The notes: generated from the letters alone by a model not told the origin. Shown: positions 9,180 through 19,845, counted from the first letter of the stretch. The stretch is DNA of 64,000 nt from Proteiniphilum propionicum (GCF_022267555.1 NZ_CP073586.1:3576501-3640500), one strand, 5' to 3'. Translations and numbers: made by a program.

Positions 9180-9947
9180 CTAAATAAATTCAAATGTTGA
9201 TAAAATATCAGCGCTTCCGTTACGGATAGCAATTGTGTGCTCAAAATGAGCCGATGGCTTTCGATCTTTGGTTCTAACTGTCCATCCGTCTTTTTCGAAA
9301 ACAACATTTTTGCTACCCATATTTATCATCGGTTCAATTGCAATACACATGCCATTCTTAATTAGCTGGCCTGTACCCCGCCTGCCGTAGTTCGGCACTT
9401 CCGGAGGTTCGTGCATCTGTCTGCCAATACCATGTCCTACCAGCTCGCGAACTACAGAATATCCATTAGATTCGCAGTATGCCTGTATTGTTGAACCGAT
9501 ATCACCAATTCTATTGCCTTCCTTTGCCTGTTCAATGCCTTTGTAGAGAGCATCAATGGTAACATTCAACAGTCTCTTCACGCTCTCGTTAACCTCTCCT
9601 ACGCAAAAAGTGTAGGCCGAGTCACCGCAAAAACCTCCCTTTTTGGTACCGCAATCAATTGAGATCACATCACCTTCAAACAGTGGTTTGTTGTTGGGAA
9701 TGCCGTGTACCACATTTTCGTTCACCGAAGTACAGATAGAATTTGGGAAACCGCCGTATCCTAAAAAAGTGGGAACTGCACCGTGATCCCTGATAAACTC
9801 TTCTGCGATCTTATCAAGCTGCAAGGTTGTTATTCCCGGCCTGATGTGCTTTGAAAGTTCTCCTAGCGTCATACCCACCAAGCGGTTAGCTTCACGCATG
9901 AACTCGATCTCTTCGTCTGTTTTCAGTATTATCACTCTGCTATTCAT
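9180..9947 (-). CDS. map: methionine aminopeptidase, type I
   Basis: Map removes the N-terminal methionine from new proteins with small second residues. The 255 residues hold the pita-bread-fold metal ligands: SIDCGTKKGGFCGDSA (two Asp), VGHGIGRQMHEPP (His) and IEPMI with the final Glu in HFEHTI. There is no N-terminal zinc or SH3 extension, so it is type Ia. It lies 15 nt after secY, so maturation and export genes are coexpressed with ribosomal proteins. Confidence 0.96.
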   Translation of the reverse strand: MNSRVIILKTDEEIEFMREANRLVGMTLGELSKHIRPGITTLQLDKIAEEFIRDHGAVPTFLGYGGFPNSICTSVNENVVHGIPNNKPLFEGDVISIDCGTKKGGFCGDSAYTFCVGEVNESVKRLLNVTIDALYKGIEQAKEGNRIGDIGSTIQAYCESNGYSVVRELVGHGIGRQMHEPPEVPNYGRRGTGQLIKNGMCIAIEPMINMGSKNVVFEKDGWTVRTKDRKPSAHFEHTIAIRNGSADILSTFEFI

Positions 9948-9962
9948 CTATTCACCAAAACT

Positions 9963-11285
9963 TTAGTAAGCAGCTATTGAGCCTGTTCTGCCTTTAATCT
10001 TAGCTCCCGATTTTAGGAAACCGTCATAATGGCGCATTAACAAGTGGCTTTCAATCTGTTGCAACGTATCCAACACCACTCCTACGAGTATCAAAAGCGA
10101 AGTACCACCAAAAAAATGTGCAAACTGAGAGTTTATTCCCATTAATCCTGCAAAAGCAGGTAATATAGCGACTATTGCCAGAAAGAACGAACCCGGCAAA
10201 GTTATTCTAGACATAATTGTGTCAATATACTCAGCCGTTCTCTTTCCAGGTTTCACACCAGGAATAAATCCGTTGTTACGTTTCAAATCTTCAGCCATCT
10301 GCACCGGGTTTACAGTAATTGCAGTGTAAAAATAGGTAAAGGCGATTATAAGTAATGCAAAGACCAGATTATACCAGAAGCTGGTATAACTCATCAGTGA
10401 CGCCCAGAAACCCCCTCCCTCTTTTGCTGAAAACTGTGCAATAGTGATGGGGATAAACATAATTGCCTGTGCAAAGATTATCGGCATCACGTTAGCAGCG
10501 TTAACTTTCAGCGGGATATACTGTCTTACACCACCATACTGTCTGTTTCCAACAATACGTTTTGCATATTGTACAGGTACCTTTCTCACACCCTGAACAA
10601 GCATAATTGCAGCAGCTGTAACAGCTACCAGGAACAACAACTCTATCAACAAAAGAATAAGCCCTCCAGGAGCATCGATCAATCGGTCGTACTCTGCAAC
10701 CAGTGAGCGTGGCAAACGGGCAATGATACCTATAAGTATAATAAACGAAATACCGTTACCAATTCCTTTATCTGTGATTCGCTCTCCAAGCCACAACACA
10801 AACATACTTCCACCTGCAAGAATGATTGTTGATGGCAATATCCAATCCCAAAAACCTCCAGGAATAGCTCTACCTACGGCTCCGTAGAGATAGGCAGGCC
10901 CTTGTATCAGTAGAATTGCCACTGTAAGATAGCGGGTATACTGATTAATTTTTGTCCTGCCGCTTTCACCCTCATGCTGCATCTTCTGAAAAGCGGGAAC
11001 GGCGATTCCCAACAACTGCATAACGATGGAAGCCGATATGTAAGGCATAATACCTAGTGCGAAAATTGATGCGTTGGCAAATGCTCCTCCCGAAAACATA
11101 TCGAGAAGGCTAAGAAGGCCTGTACTGGCATTTGACTGCAACGCTACAAGCTGTTCCGGATTTATCCCCGGCAAAACAACAAATGATCCGAACCGGTAAA
11201 TTGCAACAAAACCTACGGTGATAATAAGTCTTTTTCTAAGATCTTCTATCTTCCATATATTTTTTAATGTCTGTACAAATCCCAT
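9963..11285 (-). CDS. secY: protein translocase subunit SecY
   Basis: SecY forms the channel for protein export and membrane insertion with SecE and SecG. The 440-residue sequence has about ten hydrophobic helices, the plug-region segment near GINPEQL, and the conserved loops RTKINQYTRYLTV, ERITDKGIGNGISF and NNGFIPGVKPGKRTAEY. It sits between rplO (4 nt) and map. Confidence 0.97.
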   Translation of the reverse strand: MGFVQTLKNIWKIEDLRKRLIITVGFVAIYRFGSFVVLPGINPEQLVALQSNASTGLLSLLDMFSGGAFANASIFALGIMPYISASIVMQLLGIAVPAFQKMQHEGESGRTKINQYTRYLTVAILLIQGPAYLYGAVGRAIPGGFWDWILPSTIILAGGSMFVLWLGERITDKGIGNGISFIILIGIIARLPRSLVAEYDRLIDAPGGLILLLIELLFLVAVTAAAIMLVQGVRKVPVQYAKRIVGNRQYGGVRQYIPLKVNAANVMPIIFAQAIMFIPITIAQFSAKEGGGFWASLMSYTSFWYNLVFALLIIAFTYFYTAITVNPVQMAEDLKRNNGFIPGVKPGKRTAEYIDTIMSRITLPGSFFLAIVAILPAFAGLMGINSQFAHFFGGTSLLILVGVVLDTLQQIESHLLMRHYDGFLKSGAKIKGRTGSIAAY

Positions 11286-11289
11286 TTCT

Positions 11290-11736
11290 TCAGATTTTTA
11301 CGGCTGTTCCACCTGCAGCGATTATAGCTTCTTCAGCTGTCTTGGAAAAAGCGTGAGCTTCAACCTCAAGTTTGGCTGTTAATGTGCCTCTGCCAAGAAT
11401 TTTCACCAAGTGTTTACGGGCAATAAGGCCTGCATCCATCAGCACTTCAGGATTAATTTTAGTATACCCCTGTGATTCTACCAGTTCCTGCAATGTCTCC
11501 AAATTAATGGCTTTATATTCAACTCTTTTCAGTGGCTTAAATCCGAATTTGGGGACACGACGCTGCAAAGGCATCTGTCCTCCTTCAAAACCGACCTTCT
11601 TTGAATAGCCTGATCTTGATTTCTGTCCCTTATGTCCTCTTGTGGAAGTGCCTCCTTTTCCCGATCCGGGTCCTCGCCCGATTCTTTTCCGGGTTTTGGT
11701 TGAACCTTCAGCCGGTTTTAAATTCGATAAATCCAT
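11290..11736 (-). CDS. rplO: 50S ribosomal protein L15
   Basis: uL15 is a 23S rRNA-binding protein of the 50S core. The 148 residues begin MDLSNLKPAEGSTKTRKR, followed by the glycine/arginine-rich GRGPGSGKGGTSTRGHKGQ and FEGGQMPLQRRVPKFGF. Position between rpmD and secY agrees. Confidence 0.97.
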   Translation of the reverse strand: MDLSNLKPAEGSTKTRKRIGRGPGSGKGGTSTRGHKGQKSRSGYSKKVGFEGGQMPLQRRVPKFGFKPLKRVEYKAINLETLQELVESQGYTKINPEVLMDAGLIARKHLVKILGRGTLTAKLEVEAHAFSKTAEEAIIAAGGTAVKI

Positions 11737-11769
11737 ATTTGTATCTTTTTTTATCGTTTATTATTCTTT

Positions 11770-11946
11770 TTAATCCACAACCGTTACCAGATGGTTCACT
11801 TTGCGAATAAGGCCTCTCACTGAAGGCGTATCCTTGTGTTCCACCACACGGTTCATTTTTGTAAGTCCAAGAGCGTCCAACGTCTTTTTCTGATCTTTAG
11901 GAGCTCCGATTCTACTTTTTGTCTGTTTAATTTTTATTGTAGCCAT
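11770..11946 (-). CDS. rpmD: 50S ribosomal protein L30
   Basis: uL30 is a small 23S rRNA-binding protein. I chose the ATG at 11946 (MATIKIKQTKSRIGAPK), giving 58 residues; a start four codons earlier would overlap the preceding spacer without reason. The pattern DQKKTLDALGLTKMNRVV is typical. Confidence 0.95.
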   Translation of the reverse strand: MATIKIKQTKSRIGAPKDQKKTLDALGLTKMNRVVEHKDTPSVRGLIRKVNHLVTVVD

Positions 11947-11963
11947 GTCAGATTTCATCCTTT

Positions 11964-12482
11964 TTATCCGTTAAACACTTTTTCTATACTTACACCTCTG
12001 TTTTGCGCTACCGTAAAGGGGTCTCTCAGTTCAGTCAAAGCCTCGATAGTTGCTTTTACAAGGTTATGCGGGTTGGAAGATCCTTTCGATTTAGCCAGCA
12101 CGTCGGTAATCCCCACGCTCTCAAGCACGGCACGCATAGCACCTCCTGCCTTTACACCTGTTCCGGTAAAAGCTGGTTTAAGAAACACCTCGGCTCCGCC
12201 GTAACGGGCAACCTGCTCGTGCGGAATGGTCCCCTTGTAAACGGGAACCTTGATTAGATTCTTCTTAGCGGCTTCCACACCTTTGGCAATGGCGGTTGTA
12301 ACTTCACCTGCTTTTCCTAAGCCCCATCCAATGATACCATCTTCGTTTCCAACAACAACCATTGCAGCGAATGTGAAAGTACGGCCTCCCTTGGTAACTT
12401 TGGTTGTACGATTAATAGCCACTAAACGGTCTTTTAATTCGATATCGTTTGTTGATTTTACCTTGTTATTTTTTACTGCCAT
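11964..12482 (-). CDS. rpsE: 30S ribosomal protein S5
   Basis: uS5 helps control decoding accuracy and lines the mRNA entry. The 172-residue protein has the double-stranded-RNA-like domain ([37 protein letters not shown]) and the C-terminal domain with [18 protein letters not shown] and [15 protein letters not shown]. Confidence 0.97.
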   Translation of the reverse strand: MAVKNNKVKSTNDIELKDRLVAINRTTKVTKGGRTFTFAAMVVVGNEDGIIGWGLGKAGEVTTAIAKGVEAAKKNLIKVPVYKGTIPHEQVARYGGAEVFLKPAFTGTGVKAGGAMRAVLESVGITDVLAKSKGSSNPHNLVKATIEALTELRDPFTVAQNRGVSIEKVFNG

Positions 12483-12487
12483 AATCG

Positions 12488-12832
12488 TTAAAATTTAAGC
12501 CCTCCTTTACGGGCGGCATCAGCCAGTTCTTTAATACGTCCATGATACAAGTAACCGTTTCTGTCGAACGTTACCTTTTCTACTCCTGCTTCTTTGGCAT
12601 TTTCTGCGATAAGCTGTCCCACCTTAGCGGCAATCTCTTTTTTAGGAAGTTTATCTTCCAGTTTCAGAGATGATGCAGATGCCAGCGTGGTACCGCTATT
12701 ATCATCAATTACCTGGGCATATATCTGTTTATTGCTCCTGAATACGGAAAGACGGGGGCACTCGGCAGTGCCGTGAACTTTACCGCGTACACGAGTTTTG
12801 ATTTTTAATCTTCTTTCGTTCTTTGTTAACAT
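12488..12832 (-). CDS. rplR: 50S ribosomal protein L18
   Basis: uL18 attaches 5S rRNA to the 50S subunit. The 114 residues include [18 protein letters not shown] and [20 protein letters not shown], ending in ARKGGLKF, all typical. Gene order rplF-rplR-rpsE is as expected. Confidence 0.97.
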   Translation of the reverse strand: MLTKNERRLKIKTRVRGKVHGTAECPRLSVFRSNKQIYAQVIDDNSGTTLASASSLKLEDKLPKKEIAAKVGQLIAENAKEAGVEKVTFDRNGYLYHGRIKELADAARKGGLKF

Positions 12833-12853
12833 TGCGATTTCAGTTTACGTAGA

Positions 12854-13408
12854 TTATTTACCTGCTGTTTTACCCGACTTGCGACGTACCTGTTCACCTA
12901 CGAAGCGAATACCTTTACCTTTGTAAGGCTCCGGCTTGCGGAACGAACGGATTTTAGCACATACCTGTCCGAGTAGTTGTTTATCACAAGATTCCAGAAT
13001 AATAAGAGGATTCTTGTTTCTCTCCATTTTGGTCTCCACCTTTATCTCTTTGGGTAATTCCATAAAAATACTGTGTGTATAACCAAGAGATAATTCCAGA
13101 ATTTGCCCGTTGTTGGTCACACGATAACCAACACCAACAAGTTCCATTTCTTTACGGAAACCTTCTGAAACGCCAATAACCATATTGTGCAGCAATGAAC
13201 GATAAAGCCCGTGCAGAGAGCGGCTCTCTTTATCATCATCGGAGCGTTCAATGGAAAGCACACCATCGCTAACCTCCACCTTCATATCAAGGCCAATCTG
13301 CTGATTTAGCTCCCCTTTAGGGCCTTTCATTGTGATCACATTATCTTCTCCTACTGTCACTGCAACACCTGCAGGCAGCGTAATGGGTAATTTTCCTATT
13401 CTTGACAT
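12854..13408 (-). CDS. rplF: 50S ribosomal protein L6
   Basis: uL6 has two homologous RNA-binding domains and lies near the factor-binding region. The 184 residues begin MSRIGKLPITLPAGVAV and end with SFRKPEPYKGKGIRF and EQVRRKSGKTAGK, the characteristic C-terminal signature. Confidence 0.97.
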   Translation of the reverse strand: MSRIGKLPITLPAGVAVTVGEDNVITMKGPKGELNQQIGLDMKVEVSDGVLSIERSDDDKESRSLHGLYRSLLHNMVIGVSEGFRKEMELVGVGYRVTNNGQILELSLGYTHSIFMELPKEIKVETKMERNKNPLIILESCDKQLLGQVCAKIRSFRKPEPYKGKGIRFVGEQVRRKSGKTAGK

Positions 13409-13426
13409 ATTTTTCTCTCCTTCAGA

Positions 13427-13822
13427 TTAATAAACGAAACACAATACTTCTCCGCCAACTTTATGTTCACGGGCTTCTTTATCTGTCATTACTCCATTTG
13501 AAGTAGATAATATGGCAATACCCAGGCCATTGAGTACGCGCGGCATATCTTTGTAACCTACATACTGGCGTAAACCGGGCGTTGATACACGCTTCAATTT
13601 CTTAATCGCGTTTACTTTGTTTACAGGATCGTACTTCAGGGCAATCATTATTGTGCCCTGGGGACCATCCTCTACAAACTTATAATTAAGTATGTAGCCT
13701 TTTTCAAAAAGAATCTTAGTGATGTCTTTTTTTAGATTCGATGCGGGTATCTCCACCACACGATGCTTCGCCTGGATGGCATTTCGTAGCCGCGTCAAAT
13801 AATCTGCTATTGGATCTGTCAT
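13427..13822 (-). CDS. rpsH: 30S ribosomal protein S8
   Basis: uS8 binds the central domain of 16S rRNA and in enterobacteria also represses the spc operon. The 131 residues begin [18 protein letters not shown] and end with [20 protein letters not shown] and GGEVLCFVY. Confidence 0.97.
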   Translation of the reverse strand: MTDPIADYLTRLRNAIQAKHRVVEIPASNLKKDITKILFEKGYILNYKFVEDGPQGTIMIALKYDPVNKVNAIKKLKRVSTPGLRQYVGYKDMPRVLNGLGIAILSTSNGVMTDKEAREHKVGGEVLCFVY

Positions 13823-13946
13823 ATACTAAAAATTTAAATTGATCCCGACCGCCGGGACAATATTTAATAAAACGTCATTTCTTTAAAGTCGCCGGTAATT
13901 GATCAAACCTTTTCCCAGTTTTTTCACTTTTCGGTTTATCCATCTA

Positions 13947-14216
13947 TTACCAGCTAGCCTTCTTCACACCGGGAATCAGGCCTTTAGATGCCATTTCCCG
14001 GAACTGGATACGAGAGATGCCGAACTGGCGCATATATCCTTTGGGGCGTCCGGTAATTTTACAACGGTTGTGCAATCGTACCGGGGAAGCGTTCTTGGGA
14101 ATGGATTGAAGTGCTTCGTAATCACCCTCTGCCAGATACTTTGCTCTTTTCTCGGCATAACGGGCAACCATCCTGGCTCTCTTCACCTCTCGGGCTTTCA
14201 TTGATTCTTTTGCCAT
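13947..14216 (-). CDS. rpsN: 30S ribosomal protein S14, zinc-free form
   Basis: uS14 sits in the 30S head. At 89 residues ([17 protein letters not shown]) it is the long form without the CxxC zinc motif; [20 protein letters not shown] and the C-terminal [18 protein letters not shown] identify it. It follows rplE after an unusually wide 166-nt spacer. Confidence 0.96.
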   Translation of the reverse strand: MAKESMKAREVKRARMVARYAEKRAKYLAEGDYEALQSIPKNASPVRLHNRCKITGRPKGYMRQFGISRIQFREMASKGLIPGVKKASW

Positions 14217-14352
14217 TATATATTAATTTTTTTTGTTCATTAAAATTATTCATTGAACTATATTCTACTATTTCTCTCTGCAACATAATGCAATAAAACT
14301 TGCTTGTGACTGCATTTATTAAAGAAATAGTTTGCCAGCCAGCAGCATAACT

Positions 14353-14360
14353 CAAACGTA
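14353..14360 (-). promoter_or_regulatory. possible internal promoter upstream of rpsN
   Basis: The 166-nt rplE-rpsN spacer (14217-14382) is the widest gap inside the operon and contains minus-strand TACGTTTG, a match to the -7 element TAnnTTTG. No TTG is found at the right distance upstream, so it may be weak or a chance match. No gene is seen in the spacer. Confidence 0.3.
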
Positions 14361-14382
14361 GCCTGACTTATGCCAACACAGC

Positions 14383-14949
14383 TTAATGCGAATGTTCTGT
14401 CTTAAACGGTAAACCGAACTCTCTAAGAAGAGCATAACCTTCCTCGTCGGTAGGAGCAGTAGTAACGAAAGTAATATTCATTCCCAGCAAACGTGTTATT
14501 GTATCAATGTTGATCTCCGGGAAAATAATCTGTTCCTCAATACCCAACGTGTAGTTGCCTCTTCCATCAAGCTTGGCCCCTATACCCTTGAAGTCACGTA
14601 TACGAGGCAGAGCCACACGTACTAATCTTTCAAGGAATTCATACATTTTATCATGACGAAGTGTAACTCTCACGCCTACAGGCATTTTTTTACGCAATTT
14701 AAAATTTGATATATCTTTGCGTGAAACGGTTGCCACTGCTCTTTGTCCAGTGATAGCAGTAAGTTCGTTGATCGCTGTCTCGATGATTTTTTTGTCTGCC
14801 ACAGCAATGCCCAAACCCTGATTAATTACTATCTTCTCGAGTCTGGGTGCCTGCATTACCGATTTGTAATTGAATTCTTTCATCAAAGCAGGAACAATAC
14901 GCTCTTTATAATCCTTCTTTAAACTAACTTGGTATGTTGTAGTACTCAT
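14383..14949 (-). CDS. rplE: 50S ribosomal protein L5
   Basis: uL5 binds 5S rRNA and contacts P-site tRNA. The 188 residues include [34 protein letters not shown] and [10 protein letters not shown]. Its start overlaps the stop of rplX by one base (ATG at 14949), pointing to translational coupling. Confidence 0.97.
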   Translation of the reverse strand: MSTTTYQVSLKKDYKERIVPALMKEFNYKSVMQAPRLEKIVINQGLGIAVADKKIIETAINELTAITGQRAVATVSRKDISNFKLRKKMPVGVRVTLRHDKMYEFLERLVRVALPRIRDFKGIGAKLDGRGNYTLGIEEQIIFPEINIDTITRLLGMNITFVTTAPTDEEGYALLREFGLPFKTEHSH

Positions 14950-15266
14950 TAAATTTCCTCCCCAGATTTTTTAGCGTAACGTACTAATTTGCCTTTACTG
15001 TTTTCCTTACGCCCAATGCGAGTGGGTTTACCTGTTTTAGGATCAACCGGGTTTAAATTGGAGATGTGAACTGAAGCCTCTTTCTTTTCAATACCTCCAT
15101 TTGGATTTTGAGCATTGGGTTTTGTATGTTTTGACACTATGTTTACGCCTTCCACTACTGCACGGTTCTTTTTAACTAGAACCGTTAGTACACGTCCGGT
15201 TTTACCTTTATCTTCACCGGAATTCACGTAAACAATGTCGCCTTTCTTTATGTGTAATTTACTCAT
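14949..15266 (-). CDS. rplX: 50S ribosomal protein L24
   Basis: uL24 is an early 50S assembly protein at the tunnel exit. The 105 residues start [20 protein letters not shown] with the KOW motif ([19 protein letters not shown]), then [12 protein letters not shown]. Confidence 0.97.
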   Translation of the reverse strand: MSKLHIKKGDIVYVNSGEDKGKTGRVLTVLVKKNRAVVEGVNIVSKHTKPNAQNPNGGIEKKEASVHISNLNPVDPKTGKPTRIGRKENSKGKLVRYAKKSGEEI

Positions 15267-15287
15267 TGCCTGTGATTGCTTAATAGA

Positions 15288-15653
15288 TTATAATACTTCT
15301 GGTGCTAATGAAACAATCTTCATGTTCGTGGTACGCAGTTCACGGGCAACGGGACCGAAGATACGACTTCCTCTCAATTCACCGGCATTGTTCAGCAGAA
15401 CGCAGGCATTGTCGTCGAAGCGTATATACGAACCGTCTGCACGGCGAATCTCTTTTTTCGTACGAACGATGATCGCTTTTGATATGGCACCTTTCTTAAT
15501 ATCACTCGAAGGGATTGTGCTCTTGATAGAAACAACTATGACATCCCCAACCGACGCGTAACGTCTTCTAGTTCCACCAAGCACGCGAATGCAGAGTGCT
15601 TCCTTGGCGCCGCTGTTGTCGGTAACCGTTAATCTTGATTCTTGTTGTATCAT
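15288..15653 (-). CDS. rplN: 50S ribosomal protein L14
   Basis: uL14 forms an intersubunit bridge. The reading frame is open further upstream, but the ATG at 15653 ([20 protein letters not shown]) gives the standard 121 residues and follows rpsQ by one base. [15 protein letters not shown] near the C-terminus is diagnostic. Confidence 0.97.
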   Translation of the reverse strand: MIQQESRLTVTDNSGAKEALCIRVLGGTRRRYASVGDVIVVSIKSTIPSSDIKKGAISKAIIVRTKKEIRRADGSYIRFDDNACVLLNNAGELRGSRIFGPVARELRTTNMKIVSLAPEVL

Positions 15654-15654
15654 C

Positions 15655-15912
15655 TTACTTAGCCCTCTCAATTACTTCAACCACTCTCCATCTCTTTTTT
15701 TTGCTCAAAGGACGAGTCTCCATAATACGGACTGTATCACCAATGTTACAGTCGTTCTTTTCATCATGGGCGTGAAATTTTCTCGTTTTATTAACGAACT
15801 TCCCATATATAGGGTGTTTCTCTTTCCATTTTACAGCAACAGTGACAGTTTTATCCATTTTATTGCTGAAAACGACCCCGATTCTTTCTTTTCTTAAATT
15901 TCTCGTTTCCAT
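15655..15912 (-). CDS. rpsQ: 30S ribosomal protein S17
   Basis: uS17 is a primary 16S rRNA-binding OB-fold protein. The 85 residues show [39 protein letters not shown] and [15 protein letters not shown]. Confidence 0.97.
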   Translation of the reverse strand: METRNLRKERIGVVFSNKMDKTVTVAVKWKEKHPIYGKFVNKTRKFHAHDEKNDCNIGDTVRIMETRPLSKKKRWRVVEVIERAK

Positions 15913-15919
15913 TTCTCTG

Positions 15920-16123
15920 TTATTGTTCTTTTTTCAACTCTCTTGCACGAAGTTCTGTATTTATACGTGCAATATCCCTGCGTTTCTCTTTCAATAAGCC
16001 AGAATTGTCAAGTGGAGTTATGCTGTGATTGATACGCATCCTTGTAAGTGCTATCATTTCGGCATCTAATCTCTCTTTCAGATCTTTCCCGGACAGTTCT
16101 ATTAATTCTTCTTGTTTTCTCAT
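15920..16123 (-). CDS. rpmC: 50S ribosomal protein L29
   Basis: uL29 lies at the nascent-chain tunnel exit, near the SRP and trigger factor docking site. The 67-residue helical hairpin includes [18 protein letters not shown] and [16 protein letters not shown]. Confidence 0.96.
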   Translation of the reverse strand: MRKQEELIELSGKDLKERLDAEMIALTRMRINHSITPLDNSGLLKEKRRDIARINTELRARELKKEQ

Positions 16124-16129
16124 CTCGAT

Positions 16130-16561
16130 TTACGATTTTTTCTCATTATCATAATCTCTTCGAACCACAAATTTAGTGGTAACCGGCAATTTCTGAGCTG
16201 CTAAGCGCAAAGCCTCTTTTGCAACTTCATAAGGTACTCCTTCAACCTCAAAAATAATTCTGCCGGGAGTAACGGGAGCAACGAATCCTTCGGGATTACC
16301 TTTACCTTTACCCATACGTACCTCTGCAGGCTTTTTTGTGATAGGCTTATCTGGGAAAATACGAACCCAAACCTGTCCCTGACGTTGCATGTAGCGCGTT
16401 ACAGCGATACGGGCAGCTTCTATCTGGCTTCCGGTAATCCATTTGGATTGCAATGATTTTATGCCAAAAGAGCCAAACGCCAGTTGATTGCCGCGGCCGG
16501 CATAGCCTTTCATGCGGCCTTTCTGCTGTCTTCTGAATCTTGTTTTCTTAGGTTGTAACAT
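16130..16561 (-). CDS. rplP: 50S ribosomal protein L16
   Basis: uL16 helps position tRNA in the A and P sites. The 143 residues begin [19 protein letters not shown] and contain [20 protein letters not shown] and [10 protein letters not shown]. Confidence 0.97.
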   Translation of the reverse strand: MLQPKKTRFRRQQKGRMKGYAGRGNQLAFGSFGIKSLQSKWITGSQIEAARIAVTRYMQRQGQVWVRIFPDKPITKKPAEVRMGKGKGNPEGFVAPVTPGRIIFEVEGVPYEVAKEALRLAAQKLPVTTKFVVRRDYDNEKKS

Positions 16562-16572
16562 ATTTTCTTCAA

Positions 16573-17325
16573 TTAAGCATTGTTTTTATTTCTTCTGCGT
16601 CTGCCCCCTCTTCCACCTTCAGGCCTGTTTCCGCCACGGCCTCCGCCACTGTGAGAACGGCTGTCCTTTGAAGTTGCAAACGAAGGTGAAAGATCTTTTT
16701 TGCCATAGATCGCACCACGGCAAATCCATACTTTGATACCTATCAGACCTACTTTTGTCAGCGCTTCACCTTGCGCGTAATCAATGTCGGCACGGAAAGT
16801 ATGAAGTGGGGTCCTACCCTCCTTATACATCTCCGAACGAGCCATCTCAGCTCCGTTCAAACGACCTGACACCTGAATTTTGATTCCCTCGGCCCCCATT
16901 CTCATGGTAGAAGCAATAGCCATCTTCACGGCGCGGCGATATGCTATTTTACCTTCAATCTGGCGTGCAACGTTATTTGCTACAATAACTGCATCGAGTT
17001 CCGGTTTTTTTATCTCAAAAATATTTATCTGTATATCTTTGTCGGTGATCTTCATCAACTCTTCTTTCAACTTGTCAACTTCCTGGCCCCCTTTACCAAT
17101 AATAATCCCGGGGCGAGCTGTACAAATTGTGATAGTCACCAGTTTCAATGTTCGCTCAATAACGATTCGAGATACACTTGCTTTGGCAAGACGGGCATTC
17201 AAATAGGTGCGGATCTTATTGTCTTCCAGCAAAATGTCACCATAATTATTTCCGCCGTACCAGTTAGAGTCCCATCCCTTGATGATTCCTAAACGATTTG
17301 CTATCGGATTTACTTTTTGTCCCAT
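16573..17325 (-). CDS. rpsC: 30S ribosomal protein S3 with Gly/Arg-rich tail
   Basis: uS3 lines the mRNA entry tunnel and has helicase-linked activity. The 250 residues have a KH domain ([20 protein letters not shown]) and the C-terminal domain ([39 protein letters not shown]). The last 35 residues are a Gly/Arg/Asn tail, as in other Bacteroidota. Confidence 0.97.
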   Translation of the reverse strand: MGQKVNPIANRLGIIKGWDSNWYGGNNYGDILLEDNKIRTYLNARLAKASVSRIVIERTLKLVTITICTARPGIIIGKGGQEVDKLKEELMKITDKDIQINIFEIKKPELDAVIVANNVARQIEGKIAYRRAVKMAIASTMRMGAEGIKIQVSGRLNGAEMARSEMYKEGRTPLHTFRADIDYAQGEALTKVGLIGIKVWICRGAIYGKKDLSPSFATSKDSRSHSGGGRGGNRPEGGRGGRRRRNKNNA

Positions 17326-17329
17326 CTTG

Positions 17330-17743
17330 TTATCCTTGTTCTTGTTCTTCTTTATTCATTGTATCTACCACAATCGTCACATGATTTGAACGTTTGCGGA
17401 TTCTGTATCCCCGGCCTTGCGGAGCTGGACGAAGCCTTTTAAGTGTAGTTCCTTCGTCAACAGTTATTGTTTTTATATAGAGTTCGCCTGTTTCGGCTTT
17501 ACGTTCGTTTTTCTGTTCCCAGTTAGCAATAGCTGAAAGCAGCAGTTTTTCAATTTTACCGGATGCTTCTTTGTTGGAGAACTTTAAAACGCCCAACGCT
17601 CTGAACACCTCCATACCTCGAACCATGTCAGCGACATATCGCATTTTACGCGGCGAGCTGGGGACATTCCTCAATATAGCGAAAGAGACATCCTTTCGCT
17701 CTTCCTTTCTTTGTTCGGCTGATATTCTTTTTCTAGCACTCAT
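17330..17743 (-). CDS. rplV: 50S ribosomal protein L22
   Basis: uL22 reaches into the exit tunnel; its beta hairpin is a site of macrolide resistance. The 137 residues include [20 protein letters not shown] and [20 protein letters not shown]. Confidence 0.97.
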   Translation of the reverse strand: MSARKRISAEQRKEERKDVSFAILRNVPSSPRKMRYVADMVRGMEVFRALGVLKFSNKEASGKIEKLLLSAIANWEQKNERKAETGELYIKTITVDEGTTLKRLRPAPQGRGYRIRKRSNHVTIVVDTMNKEEQEQG

Positions 17744-17783
17744 GTCTTTTTCTGTTTTACTTTATTCGTTAAGCGCCCTGATC

Positions 17784-18053
17784 TTATTTCTTTCTGTTGC
17801 CAGCGTGTCCGCGGAACGTACGGGTAACAGCGAATTCGCCCAGTTTATGCCCAACCATGTTCTCTGTGATATAAACGGGGATGAATTTGTTCCCGTTGTG
17901 CACAGCGATGGTGTGTCCAACAAAATCAGGAGATATCATAGAGGCTCGTGCCCATGTTTTGATCACGGATTTTTTGCCGCTCTCGTTCATGGTAATTACC
18001 TTCTCTTCTAATTTGAGATTGATATATGGACCTTTTTTTAATGACCTGCTCAT
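17784..18053 (-). CDS. rpsS: 30S ribosomal protein S19
   Basis: uS19 forms a complex with S13 in the 30S head. The 89 residues begin [19 protein letters not shown] and contain STARASM-like [20 protein letters not shown] and [16 protein letters not shown]. Confidence 0.97.
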   Translation of the reverse strand: MSRSLKKGPYINLKLEEKVITMNESGKKSVIKTWARASMISPDFVGHTIAVHNGNKFIPVYITENMVGHKLGEFAVTRTFRGHAGNRKK

Positions 18054-18074
18054 AATTTTTAATAATTAATCAGA

Positions 18075-18902
18075 TTACTTCTTTTTTCTTCTCTCTACAA
18101 TGTATTTAGAAGAATGTTTTTTCGGGGCTCTTGTCTTCAAGCCCTTTGAATATAAGCCTTTGGCTGATCTTGGATGGCCTCCTGAAGCACGTCCCTCACC
18201 CCCACCCATTGGGTGATCAACAGGGTTCTTGCTAACCCCGCGAGTGCGCGGACGACGTCCTAACCATCTTGAACGGCCGGCCTTCCCTGATTGTTCCAGA
18301 GCATGGTCCGAATTACCAACACTTCCAACAGTAGCTTTACATGCCGACAGAATTTTGCGAACTTCTCCGGAAGGCATTTTTATAATTGCATATTTCTCTT
18401 CACGAGATACCAATTGTGCGAATGTTCCGGCTGATCGTGCCATCTTGGCTCCCTGACCCGGGCGTAATTCAATATTATGAATTACAGTTCCTATAGGAAT
18501 TACAGACAGTGGGAGCGCGTTTCCAACTTCAGGGGCAGCACCTGGCCCCGACATCACTGTGGTTCCAACTTTTAAGCCGTTAGGAGCTAAAATATAGGCC
18601 TTTTCGCCATCTGCATAATATAATAGTGCTATGCGAGCTGAGCGGTTAGGATCATATTCTATACTTTTAACAACGGCCGGGATACCATCTTTTGTTCTCT
18701 TGAAATCGATAATTCTGAACCGCCTCTTATGTCCGCCTCCTACATTCTTAACAGTCATCTTACCCTGACTGTTGCGGCCTCCTGACGTTTTCTTACCAAG
18801 TACAAGAGATTTCTCCGGTACACTTGCAGTGACATTTTCAAATGAACCGATAATCTTGTGTCTTTGCCCCGGTGTAGTGGGCTTTAATTTACGTATTGCC
18901 AT
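18075..18902 (-). CDS. rplB: 50S ribosomal protein L2
   Basis: uL2 is needed for subunit association and peptidyl transferase structure. The 275 residues begin [17 protein letters not shown] and carry [19 protein letters not shown] and the signature [20 protein letters not shown]. Confidence 0.98.
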   Translation of the reverse strand: MAIRKLKPTTPGQRHKIIGSFENVTASVPEKSLVLGKKTSGGRNSQGKMTVKNVGGGHKRRFRIIDFKRTKDGIPAVVKSIEYDPNRSARIALLYYADGEKAYILAPNGLKVGTTVMSGPGAAPEVGNALPLSVIPIGTVIHNIELRPGQGAKMARSAGTFAQLVSREEKYAIIKMPSGEVRKILSACKATVGSVGNSDHALEQSGKAGRSRWLGRRPRTRGVSKNPVDHPMGGGEGRASGGHPRSAKGLYSKGLKTRAPKKHSSKYIVERRKKK

Positions 18903-18907
18903 CTCTT

Positions 18908-19201
18908 TTAAATATTGCTAAATAAATCGATTGATTCACCTTTTCTCAAGGTTACGATTGCTTTTTTATACGATGGCGTAAGTCCTGTAACCACACCCGA
19001 TTTTGTATATCGGCTTTTCAGCTTACCATCATATTTCATTGTATTTACATGCTCTACATGTACGTTGTAAAGTTCTTCAACTGCATTTTTGATATCAACT
19101 TTATTGGCAGAAGGCTCAACGATAAAACCGTAACGGTTTTCAAACTTTTCCGTTATTGCGGTTTGCTTTTCTGTGAATATGGGTTTTACAATTACACTCA
19201 T
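18908..19201 (-). CDS. rplW: 50S ribosomal protein L23
   Basis: uL23 is the trigger-factor and SRP docking protein at the tunnel exit. The 97 residues include [20 protein letters not shown] and [19 protein letters not shown]. Confidence 0.97.
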   Translation of the reverse strand: MSVIVKPIFTEKQTAITEKFENRYGFIVEPSANKVDIKNAVEELYNVHVEHVNTMKYDGKLKSRYTKSGVVTGLTPSYKKAIVTLRKGESIDLFSNI

Positions 19202-19214
19202 CTTCTCTCTCTCC

Positions 19215-19844
19215 TTATGCTTTTAATAAGTTATCAATCACAGCAACCGACGACTCGGTTATTACGAGATTTGCACAGTCCATAATTTTATATGTATTTA
19301 TATCAGAAGCTGTTACAACATTGACTCTGCTTAAATTTCGAGCCGACAAATATACGTTTTTATTCTGACCCGGCAAAACTAAAAGTAGCTTTTTATCAGA
19401 GAGTTGCAGATTCTTCGTAATCTCTACAATCTGTTTTGTTTTTGGTGAATCAAAAACAAAATCCTCTACTACAATAATAGCATTATTTTTTGCTTTCAGT
19501 GAAAGTGCCGACTTACGAGCCAACTCTTTCACCTTTTTGTTCACCTTGAATCCGTAATACCTTGGTTTAGGGCCAAAAACTCGCCCGCCACCGACCAAAA
19601 CAGGAGATTTAATATCTCCTCGGCGTGCACCGCCACTCCCCTTCTGACGAATGAGCTTGCGTGTACTTCCGGTAATTTCGCTTCTCTCTTTTGACTTATG
19701 CGTACCCTGACGCCTGTTGGCCAGATACTGTTTTACATCTAACCAGATAACATGATTGTTAGGTTCAATCCCGAAAATGGAATCGTCGAGCGTCACCTTT
19801 TTGTCTGTTACCTCTCCTTTTATATTATAAACACTTAATTCCAT
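19215..19844 (-). CDS. rplD: 50S ribosomal protein L4
   Basis: uL4 binds 23S rRNA and its extended loop lines the tunnel. The 209 residues contain the loop [20 protein letters not shown] and [20 protein letters not shown]. The stop is one base from rplC's neighbouring gene boundary, showing tight coupling. Confidence 0.97.
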   Translation of the reverse strand: MELSVYNIKGEVTDKKVTLDDSIFGIEPNNHVIWLDVKQYLANRRQGTHKSKERSEITGSTRKLIRQKGSGGARRGDIKSPVLVGGGRVFGPKPRYYGFKVNKKVKELARKSALSLKAKNNAIIVVEDFVFDSPKTKQIVEITKNLQLSDKKLLLVLPGQNKNVYLSARNLSRVNVVTASDINTYKIMDCANLVITESSVAVIDNLLKA

Positions 19845-19845
19845 C

